From NCBI GenBank assembly GCA_023382535.1, contig JAHDWA010000014.1:62001-126000 (forward strand): 64,000 bases of DNA, written 5' to 3'. Each line of letters opens with the position of its first letter. Within the stretch, counting starts at the first letter, position 1. Source of the DNA: Anaerolineae bacterium. GTDB lineage: Bacteria > Chloroflexota > Anaerolineae > 4572-78 > J111. Position numbers and translations under genes: made by a program. The notes under the pieces were generated by a model, which saw nothing but the letters and a program-made list of their open reading frames with translations, did no database searches and was not told the DNA's origin. Positions 17,235 through 25,301 of the stretch are shown one piece after another.

Positions 17235-17817
17235 GCAGATTATGGAACAAACCCTTTCTCAGCCAAAACAGTCAACTGCCGGCCGGAATATTCTTCTGGT
17301 TGTTGGCATCTTGTTACTGCTGGGGTTGATGGCGATTATGGCAATTAACCTGCAAAAAGTAGAATCGGTGGATTTGAAGGACCGTAAAGCTCCCGATTTT
17401 TCGTTACCGTTGTTCGACCAGTTCGAGCAGGACCAATTAGCCCTGGCCGACCTGCGCGGCAAGGTAGTTGTGGTCAATTTTTGGGCCAGTTGGTGCGTTG
17501 AATGTTACAAGGAAGCAGCCTTGCTGGAGCAGGCCTGGCAAGATTATAAAGATCGGGGCGTCATGTTTGTGGGCGTTGATTACCTGGACACCGACAAAGA
17601 GGGCCTGGCTTACATGGCGAAATATGGAATTACTTACCCTTCCGGTCCCGACCTGGGGAGCAAAATTTCTAAAGACTATGCCATTACCGGTGTGCCTGAA
17701 ACGTTCTTTATTGACCAAGAGGGCAATATTGCGCATGTCCAAATTGGGCCGATTGAACGAGATCAACTGTATGGCTTGTTAGACCGGTTGGTTACCCAAC
17801 CCACTCAGGGAAGCTAA
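17224..17817 (+). CDS. ccmG: CcmG/ResA-like membrane-anchored thioredoxin
   Basis: About 197 residues: one N-terminal TM (about 25-42), then a TlpA/ResA thioredoxin fold. The active site is WCVEC, and the cis-proline loop reads GVPETFFID, as in CcmG. It reduces CcmH or apocytochrome c on the outer face of the membrane, using electrons passed across by CcdA, which is encoded at the operon's end. ATG 17242 is an equally good start, giving a protein six residues shorter. Confidence 0.9.
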   Translation: MEIKQIMEQTLSQPKQSTAGRNILLVVGILLLLGLMAIMAINLQKVESVDLKDRKAPDFSLPLFDQFEQDQLALADLRGKVVVVNFWASWCVECYKEAALLEQAWQDYKDRGVMFVGVDYLDTDKEGLAYMAKYGITYPSGPDLGSKISKDYAITGVPETFFIDQEGNIAHVQIGPIERDQLYGLLDRLVTQPTQGS

Positions 17818-17820
17818 GCG

Positions 17821-18495
17821 ATGGATGCCCTCACCCTCACCCTCTCCCTGGCCCTCGTTGCGGGGGCGTTTGGATTGATCCTGTATCCCCTGTGGCAGCA
17901 AACTCATCCTGAAGCGGCGCTTCCTCCTGATCGTTCGGGCCAAACCCTGGAAGAATACCAGGCCCGCTATCAAGCCGCCCTGGATGCCATCAAAGATCTT
18001 ATGTTCGATCGTGAAATGGGTAAAATTTCTGCTGAAGATTATGAAAAGTCGCTGGCTAAAAGCAAACTCGAGGCGGCCGAAATTCGCCACCAGATTGATC
18101 GCTTGAACCACAGCACGGCTGCAGATAAAGAAGCGGCGCTGGATGTTGAAATAGAGCGGCTCGTCGCTCAACTGCAAATGGGTCAGCTTGATGGCAGCAA
18201 AGTTTTGCTTGACGAGGTAGATGCCGAAATTGAGGCTTTGAAAAATATTCGGCTCGATTCTACCGGGGTTGAAGAAGCTGCCTGCCCGCAGTGTGGCCGG
18301 GCTTTTTTGCCGGGCGATGCCTTTTGTACCGGCTGCGGCCAAGCTCTGCCGGAAGTTGTGCCGGAGATTGTCGAGGAAGCCTGCCCTGCTTGCGGCTATG
18401 CCTATCAGCCGGGTGACATTTTCTGTGCTCGTTGTGGGCAAGCTTTGAATGAAGGTCCACGGATGCAGCCCCATGAAAAGGTGGTGACCGGGTGA
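17821..18495 (+). CDS. CcmI-like membrane protein with two zinc ribbons
   Basis: 224 residues: an N-terminal TM (about 4-22), then a helical region (YQARYQAALDAIKDLMFDRE...ISAEDYEKSLAKSK) resembling the N-terminal part of CcmI/CycH. The C-terminus carries two CxxC...CxxC zinc ribbons (CPQCG...CTGCG and CPACG...CARCG) in place of CcmI's TPR domain. CcmI normally presents apocytochromes to the haem lyase. The ribbons would be cytosolic if the N-terminus is outside. The function here is inferred from position and N-terminal similarity only. Its stop overlaps the GTG of the next gene. Confidence 0.72.
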   Translation: MDALTLTLSLALVAGAFGLILYPLWQQTHPEAALPPDRSGQTLEEYQARYQAALDAIKDLMFDREMGKISAEDYEKSLAKSKLEAAEIRHQIDRLNHSTAADKEAALDVEIERLVAQLQMGQLDGSKVLLDEVDAEIEALKNIRLDSTGVEEAACPQCGRAFLPGDAFCTGCGQALPEVVPEIVEEACPACGYAYQPGDIFCARCGQALNEGPRMQPHEKVVTG

Positions 18496-20276
18496 GGCGC
18501 CATCTGTTCAACGTTCAACGTTCAATACTCAACATTTCTATTTGGCTGGTGCTGGGGGGGCTTATCTTTACCACCTTTTCTCCACCCCTCCTGGCTGCTC
18601 CCCCGGCGCAGGCCCCCGATACGCCCCCCTCGGTGTCAGGCGGACGGGCCTTGTGGACCGATAATTGTCAGCCATGCCACGGGCCTACCGGTCAGGGTGA
18701 TGGGCCGGCGAGTCAAAATATTCCCGACCCCTTACCCAATTTCTCCGACCCTGAAACCGCCTGGCAGCATATCCCCGCCGAAAATTTCGATGTTATCAAA
18801 AATGGCCGGGTTGAAAAGCTGATGCCGCCCTGGGGCAACCGGCTAAGTGACGCCCAAATCTGGGACCTGACCGCCTACGTTTGGAATTTAAGCGTCAAAC
18901 CAGCCGATTTGGCGGCGGGTGAAACCCTTTACACGGAAAAATGTGCAGCCTGTCACGGCAGCGGGGGAGTCGGCGATGGACCGGAGGCATCGGCCAATAT
19001 GGCCAGCTTTACCGACCTGGCTATGATGACCCAACGAAGCCAGGCTGACTTGCAAGCTAACTTCAAGACCAGCTCAGAGCATGCTTCGCTAAATACACTC
19101 TCTGAGCAAGAAATCAGCCAGGTTTTAAACTACGTTCGCTCCTTCTCCTTCAAGGTACCACAGCGTGATGGCATCCTGAAAGGGCAAGTGATCAACGCGA
19201 CGACCAATAAGCCCCAAGGTAATATCCCGGTGACGCTGCGCATTTTTGAAGGCAATACCGAAGTTGAACACATGACTACCCAGGCTGACAGCGCCGGCAA
19301 CTATACCTTCGAAAAGCTGCCCACCGATCATTCGATCTTATATGCGGTCGAGGGACGTTATAAAGATATCACTTACTTGAGTGATGAACCCGGCCTTTTT
19401 ACGCCTGACAGCACTGAAACCACTCTTAACCTGAATGTTTATGAGACCACAACCAAGGCCGAAGCCATCAACGTAAAACAACTTCATTACCTCATCTCTT
19501 TTACCCCTGATGCGGTCAACGTGGTGCAAATTTTCGTGGTGGGCAACCAGGGCAAGCAAACTTATGTGGGTGCAAACGGCCAAACCTTCCCTTTTAAGCT
19601 GCCTCAAAACGCCCAAAGTGTGACTTTTGAGAACGATCCGACTGGAATGCGATTCATTGAGGCTGAGGACAGCTACGCGGATACCCAGCCGATTACTCCC
19701 GGCGAAGACAGCCTGTCCATTGTGGCTGCTTATAAAGTTCCCCTGGCCGACTCTTTAGAGATCAAAGTCCCCCTGCCCGCCGATATCGCTTCGGCCAACG
19801 TGCTGATGCAGGATCAGGGAGCCAAGCTGAACAGCCCCCAACTCCAGTTTGTTGAAAAACGGGAGTTTCAGGGTGACTCGTTTTCAATCTACAATGCCGC
19901 TAATCTGAAAAAAGATCAAGATCTGGTGCTTCAACTGACCGATCTCAATAAGCTGGCCTTTGCCGCTGCGCCTGATGCTCCTGGCGCCGTTGCTGCTGCC
20001 AGCGGCGGTCTTAACCAGGATCATTTACGCTGGATCGTAGTTAGCTTAGGTGGACTCACTATCCTCTTTGTCGCTTTAGGATATCCCTACCTGCGGCCCC
20101 AATTAACCCATCAACCTGCTGCCGAAGAAGACTCAAGCATGCGCCGCCAAAAATTGCTACTCCTGCTGGCTCGCCTGGATAAAGCTTTTGAAGCCGGCGA
20201 ACTGGATAAACGGATTTATCATCGCGCCCGGGCCAAGTATAAGGCCGAGTTGGTTCAGTTGATGGAGGGGTGGTGA
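18492..20276 (+). CDS. Dihaem c-type cytochrome with regulatory-like beta domain and C-terminal TM
   Basis: 594 residues, GTG start overlapping the previous stop. An N-terminal signal ends near residue 36 (PPLLAAPPAQ). Two cytochrome c domains follow, with haem sites CQPCH (59-63) and CAACH (151-155); M111 in KLMPPWG is a likely axial ligand. Residues about 225-310 look like a carboxypeptidase-regulatory-like beta sandwich, followed by another beta region, one TM (about 515-535) and a charged cytosolic tail (LDKAFEAGELDKRIYHRARAKYKAEL). It lies inside the ccm operon, so it may be a dedicated substrate or electron partner. Its first residues are encoded by a TTCAACG repeat. Confidence 0.8.
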   Translation: MRRHLFNVQRSILNISIWLVLGGLIFTTFSPPLLAAPPAQAPDTPPSVSGGRALWTDNCQPCHGPTGQGDGPASQNIPDPLPNFSDPETAWQHIPAENFDVIKNGRVEKLMPPWGNRLSDAQIWDLTAYVWNLSVKPADLAAGETLYTEKCAACHGSGGVGDGPEASANMASFTDLAMMTQRSQADLQANFKTSSEHASLNTLSEQEISQVLNYVRSFSFKVPQRDGILKGQVINATTNKPQGNIPVTLRIFEGNTEVEHMTTQADSAGNYTFEKLPTDHSILYAVEGRYKDITYLSDEPGLFTPDSTETTLNLNVYETTTKAEAINVKQLHYLISFTPDAVNVVQIFVVGNQGKQTYVGANGQTFPFKLPQNAQSVTFENDPTGMRFIEAEDSYADTQPITPGEDSLSIVAAYKVPLADSLEIKVPLPADIASANVLMQDQGAKLNSPQLQFVEKREFQGDSFSIYNAANLKKDQDLVLQLTDLNKLAFAAAPDAPGAVAAASGGLNQDHLRWIVVSLGGLTILFVALGYPYLRPQLTHQPAAEEDSSMRRQKLLLLLARLDKAFEAGELDKRIYHRARAKYKAELVQLMEGW

Positions 20277-20974
20277 TTCAGATTCATAATCTGATTAAAG
20301 CCTTTGGCTCCCGTGTTGTTCTACGGGGAGTCAACTTAACCGTCAACGAAGGTGATTTTGTCACCCTGATGGGGGCCAACGGCGCGGGCAAAACGACGCT
20401 GTTGCATATTGTCGCCACGTTGAGCAAACCGACGGGAGGCAGCGTTTCGATCAGTGGCTACAGCACGGCTGACGCGGCTACCGAACTGCGCCGCTTCATT
20501 GGTCTGGTTTCTCACAAAACCCTGCTCTACGACGATTTGACGGCTGATCAAAACCTGCGTTTTTACGCCCGGATGTATGACGTGCCTCACGCTTCGGACC
20601 GGATTGAAACGCTCCTTAATCAAGTAGGGCTGTGGGGCCGGCAGCACGACCCGGTGCGGACTTACTCGCGGGGCATGCAGCAGCGTTTAGCCATTGCCCG
20701 GGCCATGCTACCCAATCCGCCCCTGTTGCTGCTGGACGAACCCGATACCGGCCTTGACCAGCATGCCGCCGACAAGTTAAATGAGCTGCTCAGTGCCGTT
20801 GGGGCCAATCAGCGGACAATTCTGATGACCACCCATAATTTAGAACGCGGACTGTCCCTGGGCAACCGGATCGTTATCCTGGCCAAGGGCAAGATTGCCT
20901 ACGACGTGCAGCGCCGAGACGTCGGTATGGCCGAGGTGCGAGAGCAGTACTATCAATACGTTACCACGAATTGA
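20270..20974 (+). CDS. ccmA: Haem exporter ATP-binding protein CcmA
   Basis: A 234-residue ABC ATPase. Walker A is GANGAGKTT, the signature is YSRGMQQRLAIARA, and Walker B is LLLLDEPDTGLD; the switch histidine is in MTTHN. With CcmB, CcmC and CcmD it forms the complex that loads haem onto CcmE. Two adjacent GTG codons (20270, 20273) are possible starts, both overlapping the cytochrome stop. Product identity rests on its being directly upstream of ccmB. Confidence 0.92.
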   Translation: MVIQIHNLIKAFGSRVVLRGVNLTVNEGDFVTLMGANGAGKTTLLHIVATLSKPTGGSVSISGYSTADAATELRRFIGLVSHKTLLYDDLTADQNLRFYARMYDVPHASDRIETLLNQVGLWGRQHDPVRTYSRGMQQRLAIARAMLPNPPLLLLDEPDTGLDQHAADKLNELLSAVGANQRTILMTTHNLERGLSLGNRIVILAKGKIAYDVQRRDVGMAEVREQYYQYVTTN

Positions 20975-20987
20975 CTCACTCATTACG

Positions 20988-21728
20988 ATGGCCGAACAAG
21001 TTCAGCCTTTGACCAACTCAGTCCATGCTTCGCCAGCGGTACCGCGTGGCTTTGGCGGCTATGTGCGCAAAGTGGCAGCAATCGTCGGCAAAGATATTGC
21101 CACCGAAATCCGCACCAAAGAGATGATCAGCGCCATGTTTGTCTTCTCGCTGCTGATTCTCTTTATTTTTAATTTTACCTTTGATTTGCGGGCAGAAAAT
21201 CTAAAAACTGTCGCTCCGGGCGTGTTGTGGGTGGCGATTGCCTTTGCCGGGATGTTGGGGTTAAGCCGCAGCTTTGTGCTGGAACGGGACCGGGGTGTGC
21301 TGGATGGTTTACTGCTGGCCCCGGTAGACCGCAGCGCCATCTACTTTGGCAAAATGATCGGCAACGTTTTGTTCATCAGCCTGGTCGAAGTTTTTATTCT
21401 CCCCATTTTTGTAATTCTCTTTAATCAAGCGGCGGGGACTTTGCCATTTTTGTGTGGTGTGGTCATTTTGGGTACAATTGGTTTTGCCAGTGTGGGGACC
21501 TTGTTTTCGGCGATGGCGGTCCATACGCGCGCTCGTGAAGTCATGCTGCCGATTATGCTGTTTCCGGTGATCGTGCCGCTGCTGCTGTCAGCCGTCCGTT
21601 TGACCTCGGCTATTTTAGATCAAACCCCTTTCGCCGAGGTGAGTCATTGGCTAACCCTACTCATCGCCTTCGATGCTATCTTCACCGCGGCCTCCTTCAT
21701 GCTGTTTGAATACGTGGTTGAGGAGTAA
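20988..21728 (+). CDS. ccmB: Haem exporter membrane protein CcmB
   Basis: About 246 residues with six predicted TM helices. It has the conserved start of the family (KDIATEIRTKEMISAMFVFSLL) and the internal FVLERDRGVLDGLLLAPVDR segment. It is the permease-like partner of CcmA. I begin at ATG 20988; the longer frame from 20895 overlaps ccmA in another register and looks like a shadow. Confidence 0.92.
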   Translation: MAEQVQPLTNSVHASPAVPRGFGGYVRKVAAIVGKDIATEIRTKEMISAMFVFSLLILFIFNFTFDLRAENLKTVAPGVLWVAIAFAGMLGLSRSFVLERDRGVLDGLLLAPVDRSAIYFGKMIGNVLFISLVEVFILPIFVILFNQAAGTLPFLCGVVILGTIGFASVGTLFSAMAVHTRAREVMLPIMLFPVIVPLLLSAVRLTSAILDQTPFAEVSHWLTLLIAFDAIFTAASFMLFEYVVEE

Positions 21729-21777
21729 GTGAAGGGCGAATATCATAATCTTCTAAATTCTTATTGGGGGCAATTTT

Positions 21778-22539
21778 ATGGCATCACAAACGGCCTTATC
21801 CGGGCAGGTGAAAACAGAAACGGCAAGCGGGTTCAATTGGGGGTTGGGGTTGACTATCGCCAGCGGCCTGCTGATGCTGGCGGCCCTCTATATGGCCCTG
21901 GCCTGGGCTCCCGATGCGCTCAACCTGGAAGCGCCGGCAGAACGGTACGCTCAACGGATTTTTTACTTCCATGTCCCGGCGGCGTGGATAGGTTTTTTAG
22001 CCTTTATTGTGGCCGCAGTTGCGGCTGTACTCTATCTGACCACCCGCAACCCGAAATGGGATATTTGGAGCCTGGCCTCAGTTGAGATTGGTCTGGCCTT
22101 TTTTACCATGGTTATGCTCAGTGGTCCCATTTGGGCGAAACCAACCTGGAACGTGTGGTGGACCTGGGACCCGCGGCTAACGATCTCAACCATCAGTTGG
22201 CTGCTCTATATTGGCTACTTAATGCTGCGGGGCGCGGTGGACAACCCGGAGCGGCAGGCTCGTTTTGCCGCCGTGTATGCCCTGATGGCGGCTATCTCCG
22301 TACCGATCAACTGGATGGCCATTCGTTGGTGGCGGACCATTCATCCCGCCGTGGTTGCTCCCGGCAACAATAGTGAGGCCATGGGCGGTTTTGGCATGTC
22401 GGATAATATCCTGCTGACCCTCCTCTTCTGCCTTTTTGCTTTTACGGTTTTCTATATTGCCCTGATGTACCACCGGATTCAACTGGAGAATTTGAAGCGG
22501 CGGGTAGAGGCGGTCAAGCAGGAGATAATGTATCAGTAA
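21778..22539 (+). CDS. ccmC: Haem-handling protein CcmC
   Basis: 253 residues, six TM helices. The tryptophan-rich WWD motif is present (WNVWWTWDPRLT), flanked by conserved histidines in the external loops (YFHVPAAW and WWRTIHP). CcmC catalyses covalent attachment of haem to CcmE. The start at 21778 is preceded by a TGGGGGCA ribosome site. It sits between ccmB and a small CcmD-like gene, as in other System I operons. Confidence 0.93.
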   Translation: MASQTALSGQVKTETASGFNWGLGLTIASGLLMLAALYMALAWAPDALNLEAPAERYAQRIFYFHVPAAWIGFLAFIVAAVAAVLYLTTRNPKWDIWSLASVEIGLAFFTMVMLSGPIWAKPTWNVWWTWDPRLTISTISWLLYIGYLMLRGAVDNPERQARFAAVYALMAAISVPINWMAIRWWRTIHPAVVAPGNNSEAMGGFGMSDNILLTLLFCLFAFTVFYIALMYHRIQLENLKRRVEAVKQEIMYQ

Positions 22540-22577
22540 CCTCGTCTTGCATTATTACTATATAGAAGGAATTTTCA

Positions 22578-22730
22578 ATGGACGATATGATGTACCTGGT
22601 GGCAGGTTATGCCGTTTTCTGGATTGTCAGTTTTGTCTTTATCTATACCCTGGTCAGCCGCCAGCGGAATTTGCAGAAAAGCTTAGAGATGCTGGAACAG
22701 CTCGCTCAGCGGGATGCGGGCAAAGAATGA
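22578..22730 (+). CDS. ccmD: Small single-TM protein, CcmD-like
   Basis: A 50-residue ORF starting ATG 22578 with GAAGGA upstream. It encodes MDDMMYLVAGYAVFWIVS and so on: one TM helix followed by a charged coiled-coil tail (LVSRQRNLQKSLEMLEQLA). Size, topology and its place right after ccmC match CcmD, which stabilises the CcmABC-CcmE complex. Sequence conservation in CcmD is low, so the call rests on context and shape. Confidence 0.78.
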   Translation: MDDMMYLVAGYAVFWIVSFVFIYTLVSRQRNLQKSLEMLEQLAQRDAGKE

Positions 22731-22798
22731 ATCCCTGGTAAGAAATTCGTTACATTTGCGTCTTAAAGTAAAGGAAACTCAAAAAGAAAGAAGCACCC

Positions 22799-23533
22799 AT
22801 GGGACTTGAAAATATTACGGTTTTTGCGGCATTCATTGCCGGTCTGCTTTCTTTTATTTCTCCTTGTGTTTTGCCTTTGATCCCGGTTTATCTGGGATAT
22901 TTGAGCGGTTCAACCCTTAGTGCCGACGAAGCGCCTCCCCGCAGTTACGTCTTTGCCCACGCTCTGATGTTTGTGGCCGGCTTTACTTTTATTTTTGTGG
23001 TGGTGTTTGGCGTGCCAGCCGGCTTTTTAGGGGGGGCGTTGGGCAAAGTGGCCGACTACATGGTCTGGCTCGGCGGCCTGTTGTTGATTATTTTTGGCCT
23101 GCACATCATGGGAGTCATCACCATCCCCATTTTCAACGTGCAGAAGAAAATGGAGTATGGCTACGGCCAGGCTCCCAGTTACGCCCGCAGCATGTTTGTC
23201 GGCATGACCTTTGCCGCCGGCTGGACGCCGTGTATCGGCCCGCTCCTGGGCGCAATCCTCACCCTGGCGATCCAGGGACAAAATGTTGGGCTGGCGATGT
23301 CTTATCTTTTCATCTATTCGATGGGGCTGGCCGTGCCGTTTCTGATCACCGCCTGGATGCTAACGGCAGCAACCGGCCAACTAAAAAAACTCAACCGGCA
23401 TATGCCTCTGATTGAGCGAGTCAGCGGCGCCTTTATCATTCTTGTTGGCGTCATGCTGTTAACCGGTACCTTCACTTATTTTAATACCATTGCCAACCAG
23501 CTTGCGCCGGCCTGGCTGCTCGAAAATATTTAG
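22799..23533 (+). CDS. ccdA: Thiol-disulfide transmembrane reductase CcdA
   Basis: 244 residues, six TM helices of the CcdA/DsbD family. The two redox cysteines are in SFISPCVLPLIP (helix 1) and GWTPCIGPLLG (helix 4), each next to the characteristic prolines. CcdA moves reducing equivalents from cytosolic thioredoxin to extracytoplasmic CcmG. It is the last gene of the ccm operon and is followed by a strong terminator. Confidence 0.94.
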   Translation: MGLENITVFAAFIAGLLSFISPCVLPLIPVYLGYLSGSTLSADEAPPRSYVFAHALMFVAGFTFIFVVVFGVPAGFLGGALGKVADYMVWLGGLLLIIFGLHIMGVITIPIFNVQKKMEYGYGQAPSYARSMFVGMTFAAGWTPCIGPLLGAILTLAIQGQNVGLAMSYLFIYSMGLAVPFLITAWMLTAATGQLKKLNRHMPLIERVSGAFIILVGVMLLTGTFTYFNTIANQLAPAWLLENI

Positions 23534-23549
23534 AGGGATCAACCAAATA

Positions 23550-23583
23550 AAGGCCGGAGAGGCTATTGCATCTCCGGCCTTTT
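23550..23583 (+). terminator. Rho-independent terminator ending the ccm operon
   Basis: A perfect 11-bp stem, AAGGCCGGAGA (23550-23560) with TCTCCGGCCTT (23571-23581), loop of 10, ending in TTTT. Confidence 0.9.
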
Positions 23584-23586
23584 GTG

Positions 23587-23592
23587 TATAAT
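23587..23592 (+). promoter_or_regulatory. Consensus -10 hexamer placed for a leaderless transcript
   Basis: TATAAT ends 7 bases before ATG 23600, so transcription would begin at or next to the start codon. The best -35 is TTGCAT (23566-23571), but with only 15 bases of spacing and overlapping the terminator stem. No Shine-Dalgarno is present. Confidence 0.5.
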
Positions 23593-23599
23593 AGTGGGT

Positions 23600-23872
23600 A
23601 TGGAAAAAGTAATTTTATATACCAAATTGAATTGCCACTTGTGCCAGGAAGCCTACCTGATGTTGATGGAGATCACCCTCGACATCCCGCTTGAAATTGA
23701 TATGGTAGATATTACCCATGCTCACAATAGCCATCTTCAAGACAAATACGCCTTCCGTATTCCGGTCCTAGCCCGCCCTCACAGCAAGATTGAACTTGAT
23801 TGGCCCTTCACCCCCGCTGACGTTAAAGCTTTTTTGGCCGGTTCCATCCTGCCCAGCCGCGCCGTTTTATGA
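23600..23872 (+). CDS. Glutaredoxin-like protein (DUF836 type)
   Basis: A 90-residue thioredoxin-fold protein: strand MEKVILYTK, then CHLC as the CxxC active site, and the typical IPVLA cis-proline strand near residue 55. DUF836/glutaredoxin-like proteins are cytosolic thiol oxidoreductases of unknown partner. A -10 box immediately upstream suggests leaderless translation. Its last codons overlap the next ORF (ATGA). Confidence 0.83.
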   Translation: MEKVILYTKLNCHLCQEAYLMLMEITLDIPLEIDMVDITHAHNSHLQDKYAFRIPVLARPHSKIELDWPFTPADVKAFLAGSILPSRAVL

Positions 23873-24651
23873 CTCCGGTGTCCTCAAATCGTCGTCCCGT
23901 CACCGGTTTGGCCCGCAGCCTGACCCTCTGGGCCAACCGCCGGATTTTATGGCTGGCCCAGCACTGGCTGGCCGTCTTTAATACCTTCTTTTTCCTTTAC
24001 GTTGGCCTGCCCTTTTTGGCCCCTGTTTTACTGGCCAACGGTTATTCCAGCGCCGCCAACACCATTTATGGCTTTTACCGGGCTGCCTGCCACCAACTCC
24101 CCTCGCGCTCTTATTTTATCCTGGGCGAGCAGGTAGCCTTTTGCCACCGGGATGTGGCGATTTATGGCGCTTTTTTCCTGGGCGGGCTGGGCTACAGCCT
24201 GGTCCGGTCGAGCGTAAGGCCGCCCCAACTGCGCTGGTACGTTTTCTTCTTGTGGCCGATTGCCCTGGATGCCGGCATGCAGCTTGCCAGTGATTGGCTT
24301 GAGCTGGGCCTGTCCATGGGTATGTTATGGGCCATTGGCTTGATTGCGATGGGGATTACCAGCGCCATCCTGCACAGTTTCAAGTATCTCACCTGGCACA
24401 GCTTTCTCTACTTTTCGGCTGGCCCGTTGGGATTGATCTACTTGAACTATTTTGGCCCCTACCAGAGTGACCTGTTTCGACGCAACCTGACGGGTATTAT
24501 CTTTGGCCTGGCGACGGTTTGGCTGGCCTACCCTTATTTGGAAGAGATTTTTCACGACATCCGCCGGCAGGTCAGCGCCAATTTAACCAAAGCTTCAGGC
24601 ATAGACCCCTCGATAAGCAGGGGGCAGCATCGCGGCGATACTCTGCATTAA
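23869..24651 (+). CDS. DUF2085 integral membrane protein
   Basis: 260 residues, about six TM helices. The DUF2085 hallmarks are CHQLPSRS near residue 66 and FCHRDVAIYGAFFLG near residue 84, two Cys-His pairs that could bind metal. Molecular function is unknown. The start overlaps the glutaredoxin-like gene by 4 bases (ATGA), indicating coupling. Its last 57 bases overlap the end of the convergent acyltransferase gene. Confidence 0.85.
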   Translation: MTPVSSNRRPVTGLARSLTLWANRRILWLAQHWLAVFNTFFFLYVGLPFLAPVLLANGYSSAANTIYGFYRAACHQLPSRSYFILGEQVAFCHRDVAIYGAFFLGGLGYSLVRSSVRPPQLRWYVFFLWPIALDAGMQLASDWLELGLSMGMLWAIGLIAMGITSAILHSFKYLTWHSFLYFSAGPLGLIYLNYFGPYQSDLFRRNLTGIIFGLATVWLAYPYLEEIFHDIRRQVSANLTKASGIDPSISRGQHRGDTLH

Positions 24652-25293
24652 CACAGTCGTCAGTTCCCGCAGCGTATCGCCATCATAAACCGCCGGACCG
24701 GCCAAAGCTGCCATATCCAGGGGCGGGCCGGCCTGGATTCGGATCTTGTTTCCCTTCCCCCCCTTAAAACTAAAGTTCTCCGTGCCGCTAACGGCAACAG
24801 GGATAATGGGGGCGTGGTAATCGAGCGCCAACTTAACCGCGCCGACCTTGCCCCGGCGCAGTTGGGCTTTGTCCTTGCTGCGCGTCCCTTCCGGGAACAT
24901 GCACAGTATTTGTCCCGCTTCTAACACCCGGCCGGCCTGGCGCAGCGCCCAGGCGTCATTTTCGCCGCGGTTGACCGGAAACGAACCACACAGGCGAATA
25001 ACCCAGGCGAAGATGGGATTTTTATATAACTCGACTTTAGCCATAAAGTGGGGATGGCGCGGCGCGTACAAGCCCAGGTAGATCACATCCAGATTGCTGA
25101 TATGGTTCGAAGCCAGGATACACGGCCCGCTGGCTGGAAAGTTGTCGAACCCTATCCGTTCCACTTTAGCTATGGCATGAAAATAGAGGCCCCCCACCCC
25201 TTTTATAATCCGACTTAAGGCCGTCTCATGCGTATACCAGGTCAGGTTATCCCGCCAGTCGCCGGGAGGGGAAACTTTAGCTGCATCTTCCAT
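24595..25293 (-). CDS. 1-acyl-sn-glycerol-3-phosphate acyltransferase (PlsC-like)
   Basis: 232 residues. The acyltransferase motif I is NHISNLD (HxxxxD type), and motif III is FPEGTRS. The family transfers an acyl chain to lysophosphatidate at the membrane. It converges on the DUF2085 gene with a 57-base overlap of the two 3' ends. It lies 8 bases downstream of the peroxiredoxin gene on the same strand, so they probably share a transcript. Confidence 0.88.
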   Translation of the reverse strand: MEDAAKVSPPGDWRDNLTWYTHETALSRIIKGVGGLYFHAIAKVERIGFDNFPASGPCILASNHISNLDVIYLGLYAPRHPHFMAKVELYKNPIFAWVIRLCGSFPVNRGENDAWALRQAGRVLEAGQILCMFPEGTRSKDKAQLRRGKVGAVKLALDYHAPIIPVAVSGTENFSFKGGKGNKIRIQAGPPLDMAALAGPAVYDGDTLRELTTVLMQSIAAMLPPAYRGVYA

Positions 25294-25301
25294 AGATCGA
25301 A

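Noticed and set aside
17779..18474. 231-codon open frame on the minus strand
   Set aside because: It is antisense to the CcmI-like zinc-ribbon gene; the ribbons and the ccm operon order support the plus strand.
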